From positions 1 to 35,491 of the forward strand of contig JAHHSP010000001.1 in NCBI GenBank assembly GCA_020025115.1: DNA of 35,491 nt. Reading direction: 5' to 3'. The notes beneath the pieces are model-generated. The model made no database searches. It saw only the letters and a program-made list of their open reading frames with translations, and was not told the DNA's origin. Of this stretch, positions 1 through 6,887 are shown in pieces (the first letter of the stretch is position 1; each line of letters opens with the position of its first letter). The DNA comes from Collinsella sp. (GTDB lineage: Bacteria > Actinomycetota > Coriobacteriia > Coriobacteriales > Coriobacteriaceae). The translations under genes and the position numbers were made by a program.

Positions 1-479
1 GTCTGGGACTGGTAGCGCTTGGTGAAGTCATCGCGCTCGAGGATGCGGGCCACGGTGAACTTGGAGGCGATGGAGAGGAGCTCCTTGAGGTCCATGGGGA
101 ACATCCAGTCGCCGTTGTGGACGATGGTGGTCTTCTCGGGGTCGAGGATCTTCATGGCCTGGGAGACGTAGGTCGCGGCGTTGGCCTCGACCTCCTCCTG
201 GGTGAGCTGCGGGCGCGTGGAGTTCTTGCCGGACGGGTCGCCGATGGTCGCAGTGCCGTTACCGATGATGAGGGTCACGCGATGGCCGAGGTCCTGGAAC
301 TGGCGCATCTTGCGCAGCGGGACGGCATGGCCGAGGTGGAGGTCCGGGCTCGTGGGGTCGACCCCCAGCTTGACGTTGAGCGGCACGCCGCGCTCGAGCT
401 TTTTCTTGAGGTCGGCCTCGGGCACGATCTTGGAAGCGCCGGAGGTGATGATGCGCATTTGCTCGTCTACGGGCAACAT
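1..479 (-). CDS. tyrS: Tyrosyl-tRNA synthetase, N-terminal part (runs off the left edge)
   Basis: Charges tRNA-Tyr with tyrosine in the cytoplasm. Reading the minus strand from an ATG at 479 gives 159 codons of open frame to the window edge. The protein shows the class I entry motif HLGH at residues 48-51 within KLGVDPTSPDLHLGH, followed by the GDPSGK stretch near residues 80-85, typical of bacterial TyrS. The KMSKS loop and the C-terminal anticodon or S4-like domain lie outside the window. The start is supported by AAAGGTG about 8 bases upstream. A second ATG at codon 8 is possible but has poorer spacing. The gene follows a U32-family gene on the same strand across a 128-nt gap with its own promoter-like sequence. 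Confidence 0.93.
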   Translation of the reverse strand, partial: MLPVDEQMRIITSGASKIVPEADLKKKLERGVPLNVKLGVDPTSPDLHLGHAVPLRKMRQFQDLGHRVTLIIGNGTATIGDPSGKNSTRPQLTQEEVEANAATYVSQAMKILDPEKTTIVHNGDWMFPMDLKELLSIASKFTVARILERDDFTKRYQSQ

Positions 480-572
480 GAGATGCACCTTTCCTGGAGG
501 GTCATAGCACCCTCGCCGCGACCACGCGCGAACGGCGCGAACGGGCGGTGCTGAGAAACGACAGATCAGTTA

Positions 573-602
573 AGTGTAGCCGAACTGCTCGAGCGTCTGC
601 AA
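573..602 (-). promoter_or_regulatory. Probable tyrS promoter
   Basis: On the minus strand TTGCAG (602-597) and TACACT (578-573) are separated by 18 bp, a passable sigma-A-type promoter. It would give a leader of about 85 nt before tyrS. In that leader AGCACC (506-511) and GGTGCT (547-552) could pair around a GC-rich core. No T-box consensus was seen. Confidence 0.4.
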
Positions 603-607
603 TCGCG

Positions 608-2860
608 CTAAACACGATACAGGCGCGTTCTCCCCTTCTCGTCCACGAGCACGGCGAGACGCGCTCCCGAGCTCTTGCGGTCGAGCTCGACGAGGAAGCG
701 GTCCCCCGCCCGACTCGCGAGGCGGCGCGGGCAGGTGGGGCAGTCGTTCGAACACGGGCCCTCGGCGGTGAGCAGGCAATGTTCCGTGATCATGAGGGGC
801 GTCGTCCCTTCTGCCGCGATGCCGACGGCATCGCCGGGATGGCATGGGGCGAGATGTCGGACCCCCGCGGATTCGATGGACGAGGCACCCGCGGCCACGC
901 CACGATGCGCGCGAACCGACGCGAGGTCCTCGGGCGCGAGCTCCTCGGGAAGCCAAACGCGACGCGCCCCGAGGCGGACCAGGACACGGACCGTCTCGGC
1001 GTTCCACACCTGCAGCGGCGGCGCCGCCTCCCAGGGGACGCCGGCCGCCCGAACCGCCGGAATCTGGCCGATATTGCGAACCATGGCGGCAGCGGCCTCG
1101 CCGCGGGCGACACGCTCGCACGCAGTCCGCACATCCTCGAGGTCCTCACGGCGGCAAACCTCACCGAGATCGGCGACGGCGCGAGGCGATGCGCCCATAT
1201 CGCCCTCCACCGGCGCGCCCGCCGTCCCGGTCGCCGCCAAGGCCACCGTCCGCGCAATGACCCCATCGCCGCCCCGAACGGCCTCGAGCTCGCTCGAAAC
1301 CCGCCATGCCGTAGCACCTTGGCCCTTCACGACCGTTTTCTGGCCAACTTCCACCGCTTTTTGGCCGTGTTTTGCCATGTCCATGCAATCCGGCGCATCG
1401 CTCCCATTTTCTCGACGGCGGCGAATATGGGCGGAACGGGCGACTTCCGCGATCGCGAGGCCGACGCCTGCGGTGGCGGCGGGGCCCCCGTCACGACCAG
1501 GCGCGGCTCCCGTAGCGTCGAAACACGCATCGGGCGATGCCCCCTCCGATGCCGCGGCAGCCAGATGGGCCTCCTCTTCGCGCATCTCCCGCACCGCGGC
1601 CTCGGCATCTGAGATCATGCCGACCGAACGGACCACGTGCACGGCACTGCCCGCCTCGACCTTTCGCTTGCAGGGGATGAACACCTCTTCTCCCGAGCGA
1701 GCATCGCAAGGGCATGAGACGATGGGCCAGCGCCTGGGCACGTCGGCCGGCGCATCGGGACCGGGAGTCGAGCGAATCTCGAGCATGTCGCCGGCAGCCA
1801 CCTCGCGCTCAAACGCCACCAGCGCCCCCTCGTAGCGCGGCTCCGAAACACGCCCGACGCACAAGCCCTGGTTGATGGCACGCGCGATGCTCATGAGATC
1901 GGCGCCGGTGGCGGCGTGACCGCCCTCGAGGTACCCGGAGGTAAAGCCGCGGCTGAACGAGCGCGCCAGTCGCGCCTCCAGCTCGCCAAGCTCGGCATCG
2001 CCGAGCGGACGGCCGGCCAGCGCGGCGTCAAGCGCCTCGCGATAGCATCGCACCACGTTGTACACATAGTCGGGGCCTTTCATGCGCCCCTCGATCTTGA
2101 ATGCCGATACACCCGCCTCGACCATCTCGCCGATATGCCGGATGCCGAGGTAGTCGCGCGGGCACAGCAGGCGGTCGCCGTCTAGCCGCGTCGCCGGGTC
2201 GCCCACCGCGCGCCCACGCTCCCAGGCACCGCCCGCGAGCACCGCGCCCGAACCGTCTTGCAGCTCGTAGGCCAAACGGCATGGCTGGGTGCAGTCGCCG
2301 CGATTGGCCGAGCGGCCCCGCATCAAAGCTGAATACGAGCAGGCTCCGGAATAGCAGATGCAGATCGCCCCATGGCAGAACGCCTCGATCTCGACGCCCG
2401 TGTCGCATAGCCCGCCCAGCTCGGCAACTGACAGCTCGCGGGCGCACGTCACGCGATCAACGCCGAGCTCGTACGCGGCAAAGTCCACAGCGGCGGCGCA
2501 CTGCGCGCCCGCCTGGGTGGAAAGGTGCAGCTCGGCCTCGGGCAACTCGGCGCGGACACGGGAAATGAGGCCCATGTCCGCGATGATCAGGGCGTCGGCC
2601 CCCGCGTCGAGCGCACGGGCGGCCAGCGCCACGGCATCATCGAGCTCGTCGTCCCGCACGTACACGTTGAGCGTCACGTAGACGCGAGCACCGCGGGCGT
2701 GCGCCAACACGCACGCCTCCGAGAGTTCACCAAGCGAGAAACCGCTGTTGGCCGCCCGCGCGTTGAACGCGCCGAGTCCCACATACACGGCGTCGGCGCG
2801 GGCGGCCAGCGCCGCACGCAGCGCATCGGGAGTGCCCGCAGGCGCCAAAAGCTCAACCAT
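608..2860 (-). CDS. U32-family protein (annotated as collagenase-like peptidase; probable RNA-hydroxylation-type enzyme), paralogue 1
   Basis: A 750-residue protein of the U32 family. It opens with MVELLAPAGT, the usual start of the TIM-barrel-like domain. It carries the family signature at residues 159-176 (E159, F161, HGAIC, YSGAC) and the following NRGDCTQPCR. Cysteines at 167, 169, 174, 190 and 194 are candidate cluster ligands. A second Cys-rich patch near the C terminus (EHC, GPC, CPTC) fits the DUF3656-type long U32 proteins. Characterised relatives TrhP and RlhA hydroxylate tRNA or 23S rRNA, so peptidase activity is doubtful. Compared with the paralogue at 19304-21823 it stops right after RLYR and lacks about 60-70 C-terminal residues. 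It also has a low-complexity Ala/Gly/Arg segment in the middle. The start has GGGAAAGGGCGG upstream. It is divergent from the PBP gene. Confidence 0.85.
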   Translation of the reverse strand: MVELLAPAGTPDALRAALAARADAVYVGLGAFNARAANSGFSLGELSEACVLAHARGARVYVTLNVYVRDDELDDAVALAARALDAGADALIIADMGLISRVRAELPEAELHLSTQAGAQCAAAVDFAAYELGVDRVTCARELSVAELGGLCDTGVEIEAFCHGAICICYSGACSYSALMRGRSANRGDCTQPCRLAYELQDGSGAVLAGGAWERGRAVGDPATRLDGDRLLCPRDYLGIRHIGEMVEAGVSAFKIEGRMKGPDYVYNVVRCYREALDAALAGRPLGDAELGELEARLARSFSRGFTSGYLEGGHAATGADLMSIARAINQGLCVGRVSEPRYEGALVAFEREVAAGDMLEIRSTPGPDAPADVPRRWPIVSCPCDARSGEEVFIPCKRKVEAGSAVHVVRSVGMISDAEAAVREMREEEAHLAAAASEGASPDACFDATGAAPGRDGGPAATAGVGLAIAEVARSAHIRRRRENGSDAPDCMDMAKHGQKAVEVGQKTVVKGQGATAWRVSSELEAVRGGDGVIARTVALAATGTAGAPVEGDMGASPRAVADLGEVCRREDLEDVRTACERVARGEAAAAMVRNIGQIPAVRAAGVPWEAAPPLQVWNAETVRVLVRLGARRVWLPEELAPEDLASVRAHRGVAAGASSIESAGVRHLAPCHPGDAVGIAAEGTTPLMITEHCLLTAEGPCSNDCPTCPRRLASRAGDRFLVELDRKSSGARLAVLVDEKGRTRLYRV

Positions 2861-2921
2861 ATCCGCCCTTTCCCGGCATGTAATTTAGCTTGAGGAACCG
2901 ACGCCACACGGGCGCGGGACC

Positions 2922-2949
2922 TTGCATGCGGTATCGTATCAGCTATCTA
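2922..2949 (+). promoter_or_regulatory. Possible promoter for the penicillin-binding protein gene
   Basis: TTGCAT (2922-2927) and TATCTA (2944-2949) with a 16-bp spacer lie in the 138-bp divergent gap, about 50 bp before the start codon. The match is weak and only the position supports it. Confidence 0.28.
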
Positions 2950-2998
2950 TGTGTACGTGATCGGGTTCCTCGCCCGATTGAATCGCAGGAGGTCAACT

Positions 2999-5140
2999 AT
3001 GGTTCCTCGCCAGCGCAACGCGCGCTCTCGCGCCAAAACGCACGCCACCCCCGTCGTGCTCTTCTCCGTGCTGGGCTTTCTCCTCGTCGCCGGCATCGCA
3101 TTCGGCATCGGCATGGTCGGCAACATCAACCGCTGGCTGTCCGACCTCCCCGACTACACGAACGCCGACGAGTACCTCGTGAGCGAGCCCACGCATATCC
3201 TGGACTCCCAGGGCACCGAGATCGCGACGTTCTTCGTGCAGAATCGCGAGAGCGTCACGGCGGACAGGGTCTCCAAATGGGTCCTCAAGGGCACCGTCGA
3301 CGTCGAGGACGAGCGCTTCTACGAGCACAACGGCGTCGACATCATCGGCATCGGACGCGCCGTGCTGGCGCAGCTCTCCGGACGATCCGAGGGCGCGTCG
3401 ACCATTACCCAGCAACTCGTGCGCAACACGATCTTGTCTGAAGAGCAGTTCGATCAGACCATCGAGCGCAAGGTGCGCGAGGCATTCATCGCCATGGAGA
3501 TGGAGAAGATCTTCTCCAAGGACGAGATCCTCATGATGTACCTCAACACCATCTATTACGGGCACGGCGCCTACGGCATCCAGGCCGCCTCCAAGACGTA
3601 CCTCTCCAAGAACGCCGACGAGCTCACGCTCGCGGAGGCCGCATTGCTCATCGGCCTGCCGAACTCCCCCTCCCACTACGACCCCACCGTCAACCCCGAC
3701 GTGGCCGTCGACCGCCGCAACAAGGTCCTCGGCAACATGCTGCGCATCGGGACCATCTCCCAGGAGGAGCACGACGCCGCCGTGGCCGAGCCTCTCGCGC
3801 TCAACGTCACCGAGACCTCTAACACCGGCATCTCCGTATACGCGCATCCCTACTTCGTCGACTACGTGAAGTCCCTGCTGCAGGAGGAATTCTCCACCGA
3901 CGTCCTGTTCAAGGGCGGCCTCACCGTGACCACCACCATCGACCCCGCGATCCAACAGGCCGCCGAGACCGCCGCCGTCGAGAATATCAACAAGTACCCT
4001 GCCGCCGCGGACCTGCAGATCGGCATGAGCGTGGTCGATCCCAAGACCGGCTATATCAAGGCCATGGTCGGCGGCCGCGATTACAATGCGGATCCCAACC
4101 ACGTCAACCACGCGACCGCCAAGCGCCAGCCCGGCTCCTCCTTCAAGAGCTTCACCCTGGCCACCGCCATCAAGATGGGCGTGAACCCCAACATCACCAT
4201 CAACTGCGAGTCGCCCCTGTACTGGGACAACCCCGGCGGTCAGGACATCAAGATCCAAAACTACGGTAACCACAACTACGGATATCGCTCCCTCGCCTCG
4301 GCGACCGCCGTGTCCTCCAACACCGGGTACGTGCAGCTGGCCGAGACCATCGGCAACCAGAACATCCTGCAGACCTGCAAGAGCCTCGGTCTGGACACCT
4401 CCTCGATGCACGACGTCCTCTCGATGACGCTGGGCACCGGCGACGTCACGACGCTGCAAATGGCCAGTGCCTACGCCTCCTTCGCAAACGGCGGAGAGCA
4501 CCGCGCGCCCGTGGCCATCACCGAGATCAAGTCGCGCACCGGCGAGGTCGTATACACGCATAAGGAGGAGAAGACCCAGGCCCTCACCGCCGGCGACGCC
4601 GCGGCCGTGACCGAGGTTCTCAAAACCGTCATGGAACGCGATGGCACGGGCGCCGCGGGCAATCCCTGGATCAAGCAGCCCGTAGCCGGCAAGACGGGAA
4701 CCGCCGGTACCGCCTCAGACACCACCGACCTGTGGTTCTGCGGCTATACCCCGCAGCTCTCCGTCTCGATCTGGGTCGGTCACTCCGGCACGAACATGCC
4801 CATCAAGAACGTCAACAACAACACGATGACGCTGCCCGTCTTCAAGACCTTCATGAAAACCGTCCTGGCAGACGCGCCGCGTGAGGAATTCCCCGAGGGG
4901 CCGGCTCCCGAGTACAAGCCCAACAGCGAATGGAAGTTCTCTCATACCAAGTCCCCCGCGGAGCTCGCCGCCGAGCAGGAGGCGGAAGAGGCGGCCAAGA
5001 AGGAAGAGGAATCCGGGAGCGATGGGGGCGAAGCGCAGCAGCCTCAGCCTCCCGTGACACCCGAGCCTCACGTGACCCCCGAGCCCGCGCCTGCGCCCAC
5101 ACCCGCGCCCGACGGGACGGCCCCCACGACACCTCAGTAA
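2999..5140 (+). CDS. Class A penicillin-binding protein (bifunctional transglycosylase/transpeptidase)
   Basis: Polymerises and cross-links peptidoglycan at the outer face of the membrane. The 713-residue protein has a basic cytoplasmic tail, one membrane anchor at about residues 19-41, then a GT51 glycosyltransferase domain. That domain shows EDERFYEHNG at 103-112, with E103 as the likely catalytic glutamate, and GASTITQQ at 132-139. The transpeptidase domain has SSFK at 380-383 (nucleophile S380), SSN at 439-441 and KTG at 565-567. The last 70 or so residues are low complexity: an Ala/Glu/Lys stretch and then a Pro/Thr/Glu-rich tail. The start at 2999 is chosen over an upstream in-frame codon because AGGAGGT sits 5 bases before it and the product then begins with a standard anchor. 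The gene stands alone on the plus strand and is followed by a strong hairpin. Confidence 0.95.
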   Translation: MVPRQRNARSRAKTHATPVVLFSVLGFLLVAGIAFGIGMVGNINRWLSDLPDYTNADEYLVSEPTHILDSQGTEIATFFVQNRESVTADRVSKWVLKGTVDVEDERFYEHNGVDIIGIGRAVLAQLSGRSEGASTITQQLVRNTILSEEQFDQTIERKVREAFIAMEMEKIFSKDEILMMYLNTIYYGHGAYGIQAASKTYLSKNADELTLAEAALLIGLPNSPSHYDPTVNPDVAVDRRNKVLGNMLRIGTISQEEHDAAVAEPLALNVTETSNTGISVYAHPYFVDYVKSLLQEEFSTDVLFKGGLTVTTTIDPAIQQAAETAAVENINKYPAAADLQIGMSVVDPKTGYIKAMVGGRDYNADPNHVNHATAKRQPGSSFKSFTLATAIKMGVNPNITINCESPLYWDNPGGQDIKIQNYGNHNYGYRSLASATAVSSNTGYVQLAETIGNQNILQTCKSLGLDTSSMHDVLSMTLGTGDVTTLQMASAYASFANGGEHRAPVAITEIKSRTGEVVYTHKEEKTQALTAGDAAAVTEVLKTVMERDGTGAAGNPWIKQPVAGKTGTAGTASDTTDLWFCGYTPQLSVSIWVGHSGTNMPIKNVNNNTMTLPVFKTFMKTVLADAPREEFPEGPAPEYKPNSEWKFSHTKSPAELAAEQEAEEAAKKEEESGSDGGEAQQPQPPVTPEPHVTPEPAPAPTPAPDGTAPTTPQ

Positions 5141-5156
5141 CCCGCGCCACGTGCAA

Positions 5157-5196
5157 ACGAACATCGCCCCCGTCACATGACGGGGGCGATGTTCGT
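5157..5196 (+). terminator. Perfect 19-bp stem-loop after the PBP gene
   Basis: A perfect inverted repeat: 19-bp arms at 5157-5175 and 5178-5196 with a 2-nt centre, starting 16 bases after the PBP stop codon. The core is CCCCCGTCA/TGACGGGGG. There is no long T-run, but the symmetry and the position between convergent genes suggest a two-way terminator, also serving the argR transcript from the other side. Confidence 0.7.
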
Positions 5197-5317
5197 ATAA
5201 GTCCACTGTGAAAAGCCGATGATGGGATGCGTGTGCGGCGGAAAACGGTCCGGCAGGGCCGCCGCATCGCGCATCGAAGGCTCCCGGTGCATCCCTTTGA
5301 CCGACCGGCCCCGCACC

Positions 5318-5419
5318 CTACCTTGAACGGCGCCAATAGGACGCGAGCAGCGCGATAAGCGCGATGGGGAGAATCGCGAGCAGCACGAACAGCACAGCGT
5401 GCACGATCATGGGGCTCAC
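5318..5419 (-). CDS. 33-residue single-span membrane micro-protein coupled to argR
   Basis: A short open frame on the minus strand, GTG at 5419 to TAG at 5318. The product starts MSPMIVHAVLFVLL, continues as an unbroken hydrophobic stretch to about residue 26, and ends in the basic tail YWRRSR. This is one predicted membrane helix with a positively charged end. The GTG start overlaps the argR TGA stop as GTGA, a usual translational-coupling arrangement. GAGGAG lies 9 bases upstream, inside the argR 3' end. An ATG four codons in is an alternative start. No family is recognised. It could be a regulatory or transporter-associated micro-protein, or a chance hydrophobic frame, but the ribosome site and overlap argue for translation. 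Confidence 0.5.
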   Translation of the reverse strand: MSPMIVHAVLFVLLAILPIALIALLASYWRRSR

Positions 5420-5853
5420 TTGCGAACGCTCCTCAACTTACCGATCATGAGCTCGAACTGCTCGCCGTCGGATGCGGTCCGCGTGATGACGAGAATGGTG
5501 TCGTTGCCCGCGAGCGAACCCAGCACATCGGGCAGCTCGGCCGCATCGATGGCAGCGGCGATGCCGAGGGCCGTGCCGGGCTGGGCCTTGATGATCACGA
5601 GATTCTCGGTGCGCTGCACTCCGATCACCAATTCGGAGACCATGCGCTGCAGATGCAGGTCCTCTGCCAGAACGTACATGCCCTCCGGAAGTTTGTGCAG
5701 TCCCATGTCGGCGATATCGCGCGACACGGTCGCCTGGGTGCAGTCGAAACCGCATGCCTTGAGCTCGTCGACGAGCATCCGTTGCGTGCGAACATCCGCA
5801 GTGCGCACGATCTCGCGAATAGCGTCCTGACGACCGTTGCGTTTCTTGGCCAT
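5416..5853 (-). CDS. argR: Arginine repressor/regulator ArgR
   Basis: Arginine-responsive DNA-binding regulator of arginine metabolism genes, acting as a hexamer. From ATG 5853 the protein is 145 residues, near the usual 150. The N-terminal winged helix shows QATVSRDI at 40-47, the conserved recognition region, and MGLHKLP. The C-terminal oligomerisation and ligand domain contains GTALGIAAAID and LAGNDTI. In most ArgR proteins the last motif reads GDDTI; here the first Asp is Asn (N117), a position that contacts arginine in characterised ArgR. An in-frame GTG at 5880 and an ATG at 5871 would add up to nine residues, but 5853 begins just before the conserved helix. Two ARG-box-like sites lie upstream, suggesting self-regulation. 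No arginine biosynthesis gene is in view. Confidence 0.92.
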   Translation of the reverse strand: MAKKRNGRQDAIREIVRTADVRTQRMLVDELKACGFDCTQATVSRDIADMGLHKLPEGMYVLAEDLHLQRMVSELVIGVQRTENLVIIKAQPGTALGIAAAIDAAELPDVLGSLAGNDTILVITRTASDGEQFELMIGKLRSVRK

Positions 5854-5941
5854 GGCAATCACCGTCCCCATTGCGGGCACGCCACGCGAGGCGAAACGTG
5901 CCCGTAACTCAGGCCCTCTCGAACCCCTTTATGCTTATGAT

Positions 5942-6000
5942 TGAACCATTCTTGCATAGAGCACGCAATTGATAAGCACAAGGTGAATAATGTTGCAAAA
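5942..6000. promoter_or_regulatory. Two ARG-box-like sites upstream of argR
   Basis: TGAACCATTCTTGCATA (5942-5958) and TGAATAATGTTGCAAAA (5984-6000) resemble the Bacillus-type ARG box, which is TGAAT, an A/T-rich centre, then TGCA. The second is also bounded by GTGAAT and ATTCAC arms (5983-6005). They occupy an AT-rich island between truA and argR, where the argR promoter must lie. Binding is inferred only. Confidence 0.45.
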
Positions 6001-6017
6001 TTCACGATTCCGCAAGA

Positions 6018-6866
6018 CTATGGGCACGGCGTCAGAGCGCCCTCGTCATAGGCGACGTCCATGAAGCACAGGCCGCGAGCGGGTGCAGTGGGACCTGCCG
6101 CCCGTCGATCGCAGGCGGCAAGCGCGTTGGAAAGCCATCGCTCGTCCTTTCGGCCTGCGCCGACCTCGACCAGGCTGCCCACGATCGTCCGCACCATCGA
6201 GTGCAAAAACGCATTGCCGGTGATGGTGAAGGCGATATGCTCCTCCCCCAGCGCCGATGCCCGCTCAAGCGAAACCGCCATGACGTTGCGGCACGTGGGC
6301 TTGTCGACAGCGGAGGACGTTTTGCAGAAGCTCTTGAAATCGTGTTCCCCCACCAAACATGCCGCGGCACGCTCCATGGCATCCACATCGAGCGGCAGTC
6401 GATGCCACCATGTGACGGAACGCGTGAGCAGCGGAGGGGCGTCTCCGGTGACGATGCGGTACCTGTAGGTGCGCGAACGCGCATCGAAGCGGGCCGAGAA
6501 ACCGGGGCGTGAATGGTATACGGCACTCAATGCGATATCGGAGGGCAGCAGGGCCGCCATGGCGCGCATCCAACGGGCATGCGTGATGGCGAGCTCGCCG
6601 GCATGTGCGGGGATGCTCACATACTGAGACACGGCGTGGACGCCGGCGTCCGTGCGCCCGGCGCAGGTCAGGTCGACGGGACGCCTCAAGAATGTTTCGA
6701 GCGCCCGCCGAACCTCGCCCGCCACGGTCCTGAGGCCCCCGGGCTGCTCGGCAAACCCGCTGAAGGCGGCGCCATCATAGCCCAAGCGGAACACGAGCGT
6801 ACCATCGAGCTCATCGTCGACCGGACAGAGCCGGGACGTGGATGCGAGGGCGGCGGTCTTGGTCAT
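6018..6866 (-). CDS. truA: tRNA pseudouridine(38-40) synthase TruA
   Basis: Converts uridines 38-40 of the tRNA anticodon stem to pseudouridine. The 282-residue protein has the family hallmark AGRTDAGVHA with the catalytic aspartate at D73. It also has the N-terminal LGYDGAAFSGFAEQPG and the later SFCK and HSMVRTIVGSLVEVG motifs. An N-terminal extension of about 20 residues precedes the core. The start is supported by AAAGGGG. It lies 21 bp downstream of the ECF transporter gene, reproducing the rplQ-ecf-truA order known from Firmicutes. The rplM-rpsI pair that often follows is missing here, and argR follows instead. Confidence 0.95.
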   Translation of the reverse strand: MTKTAALASTSRLCPVDDELDGTLVFRLGYDGAAFSGFAEQPGGLRTVAGEVRRALETFLRRPVDLTCAGRTDAGVHAVSQYVSIPAHAGELAITHARWMRAMAALLPSDIALSAVYHSRPGFSARFDARSRTYRYRIVTGDAPPLLTRSVTWWHRLPLDVDAMERAAACLVGEHDFKSFCKTSSAVDKPTCRNVMAVSLERASALGEEHIAFTITGNAFLHSMVRTIVGSLVEVGAGRKDERWLSNALAACDRRAAGPTAPARGLCFMDVAYDEGALTPCP

Positions 6867-6887
6867 GGAATCCCCTTTCGTTCGGGC

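Noticed and set aside
506..552. T-box or other riboswitch before tyrS
   Set aside because: An AGCACC/GGTGCT stem is present, but the T-box core sequence and a specifier loop with a terminator were not found.
548..1835. Overlapping plus-strand frames of about 350-390 codons opposite U32 paralogue 1
   Set aside because: Several frames are open at once, as expected for GC-rich DNA; only the minus-strand frame has family motifs and a ribosome site.
2993..4561. 522-codon open frame on the minus strand inside the PBP gene
   Set aside because: It is a mirror frame caused by GC-rich codon use; the product is Gly/Val/Asp-rich low complexity without motifs, while the plus strand encodes a clear PBP.
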